The notes under the pieces were generated by a model. The model saw only the letters and a program-made list of their open reading frames with translations. It ran no database searches and was not told the origin of the DNA. The position numbers were made by a program, and so were the translations under genes. A DNA stretch of 7,585 bases from Bacteroidota bacterium. GTDB lineage: Bacteria > Bacteroidota > Ignavibacteria > UBA10030 > UBA8401. The stretch is taken from positions 1 to 7,585 of the forward strand of contig JAVBYH010000222.1 in assembly GCA_030824175.1 (NCBI GenBank). Direction: 5' to 3'. Below, one piece after another: positions 6,429 through 7,585 of the stretch (positions are counted from its first letter, which is position 1; each line of letters starts with the position of its first letter).

Positions 6429-7585
6429 ATGAAATATCTATTGTCGCTCGTCATCCTCTTCTCCGTCTCCGAAGCGCAGCAGAAGCCGTTTCTGTCGAAC
6501 CTGTCGGCGACAAAACATTCACCCCTCTACACGACCTATGCGGCCGCGATGGAACGGTCGGAATTCACGCTCGACGAAGGATACCATTTCCTGTTCTACG
6601 ATTCGGCCCGTGGGGCGGATTTCACAACGGATAATGCGGGGGACTGGGCGCTGGCGTTCCGTAAGGGATCGAAATTTGTGTACGCGCTGAAAGGTTTGGC
6701 GAAGGAACCCGTGATCACAATGTCCTATCCGGACCTTGTGAAGTATAATTTCTACCCGTTCGACAGGCTCAGGGCGGACGTCACATTCCTCACATACAGC
6801 TCGCGCATCGCCATTCAGGACATCCTCTTCACGAATGAAGGGTCGGACAATCAGTCCTTCGACCTCCTCCCGTTCTTCCGCAACCGGGACCGCTCGTTCG
6901 AGAACGTGAGGTTCATGAAGGAGCAGAACGCCGTCTCCTTCGCGCACGAGGAATTTCCTGACAGCTGGGTGACGAGTCACAACGTCCCCTACGTCGACAA
7001 CGTTGACAACGTCGTCATGTACTCCGATGCGCCCGACCGAATGTCGAGTTTCCGCAGCTACACCTGGGGCACCGTTGAAATTCCACAGCAGATCGACCTC
7101 AAAAGGCCGTCGGTCTACACGGTGTGGGGAAGGATCACGCACAAGGACAAGGAACGCTGCAATCACCGGACGGCCGTGACGATGTCCGTGTGGATGAACG
7201 ACGACACAAAAAAGATCCTCATCGAAAACGCCCCGCGATGGGGCAGCGCCGAAAACAACGTCAACGCGTACGCGCTCTACGGGATGGAACTCGGGAATCT
7301 TGGCGCTGTGAACCATGGCGACCGCTTCACGGTCGTTCTCACCTGCGCCGCGCTGCGTCAGCAGGCCGTGATTCGCGGCACCGTCGATACCGGCAAGGGC
7401 AACAACATCAGGGTCGACGCACCGCTGACGGATGCTGCGCTGCCTGATCCGCCGGAAGGAGTCAAGCGGGACATCTGGGGTAACGGGACGGAGCTGCGCC
7501 TGTACTGGAAGGGACGGCCGGGGATGAAATACAATGTTTACCGGCGCGACTACCGCAAAGGCGGAGCCTACGAACTGCAGGCGGA
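6429..7585 (+). CDS. Exported protein with unrecognised N-terminal region and FN3 domain (3' truncated)
   Basis: The frame stays open from the ATG at 6429 to the right edge, giving 385 full codons. Residues 1-16 are a signal peptide (MKYLLSLVILFSVSEA, cut before QQK), with no lipobox Cys. Residues about 20-335 are beta-rich and match no family I can name. The stretch NFYPFDRLRADVTFLTYSSR, then IQDILFTNEGSDNQSFDLLP, resembles the N-terminal beta-sandwich of large glycosidases, where a substrate-side domain precedes the catalytic barrel. A short repeat encodes VDNVDNVV (bases 6993-7016). From residue about 339 a fibronectin type III domain begins (LPDPPEGV, TELRLYWKG, YNVYRRDYR, YELQA) and is cut off. 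Lying 37 bases after the glycosidase on the same strand, it may be a second carbohydrate-active enzyme with its catalytic domain beyond the window, or a surface binding protein. Only the export signal and the FN3 domain are well supported. Confidence 0.75.
   Translation, partial: MKYLLSLVILFSVSEAQQKPFLSNLSATKHSPLYTTYAAAMERSEFTLDEGYHFLFYDSARGADFTTDNAGDWALAFRKGSKFVYALKGLAKEPVITMSYPDLVKYNFYPFDRLRADVTFLTYSSRIAIQDILFTNEGSDNQSFDLLPFFRNRDRSFENVRFMKEQNAVSFAHEEFPDSWVTSHNVPYVDNVDNVVMYSDAPDRMSSFRSYTWGTVEIPQQIDLKRPSVYTVWGRITHKDKERCNHRTAVTMSVWMNDDTKKILIENAPRWGSAENNVNAYALYGMELGNLGAVNHGDRFTVVLTCAALRQQAVIRGTVDTGKGNNIRVDAPLTDAALPDPPEGVKRDIWGNGTELRLYWKGRPGMKYNVYRRDYRKGGAYELQA

Noticed and set aside
4667..6454. 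A 595-codon open frame on the minus strand opposite the glycosidase
   Set aside because: It is rich in Arg, His and Asp without domain pattern or signal, and lies opposite a gene with clear catalytic motifs. It follows from the GC-rich codon bias of the + strand gene.
6993..7010. Tandem 9-base repeat encoding VDNVDN
   Set aside because: Only two copies, in frame within a coding region; too short to call a repeat element or binding site.

Overview
The window looks like a piece of a fairly GC-rich chromosome from the FCB superphylum (Bacteroidota in the wide sense, for example an Ignavibacteria-, Kapabacteria- or KSB1/Marinimicrobia-like lineage). The evidence is a TonB-dependent receptor, a protein with a type IX secretion system (T9SS) C-terminal sorting domain and a PorV/PorQ-family barrel, side by side. 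No phylogenetic marker gene is present, so the phylum is inferred and the species is unknown.

All five genes lie on the + strand and fill almost the whole window. (1) 1-1225: 3' end of a TonB-dependent receptor, its plug and N-terminus lost off the left edge. (2) 1244-3010: secreted protein with a conserved N-terminal region of unknown function, a fibronectin type III domain and a T9SS sorting domain. (3) 3027-3947: PorV/PorQ-like outer-membrane beta-barrel. These three are separated by only 18 and 16 bases and look like one transcription unit. A possible intrinsic terminator overlaps the stop codon of gene 3. (4) 4013-6391: signal-peptide-bearing glycoside hydrolase of the trehalase/GH63-like (alpha/alpha)6 type. 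(5) 6429 to the right edge: start of another exported protein, with an unrecognised N-terminal region and a fibronectin type III domain cut by the window end. No gap between genes exceeds 65 bases, and I see no tRNA, rRNA, mobile element, CRISPR array or transposon end.

Working model (inference): the sorted protein is displayed on the cell surface by T9SS, perhaps with help from the PorV-like protein. The receptor imports a ligand, possibly an oligosaccharide, and the glycosidase, which has a signal peptide but no sorting domain, cleaves it in the periplasm. This would be a polysaccharide-utilisation-like locus with no SusD in the visible part. The substrate cannot be read from the sequence.
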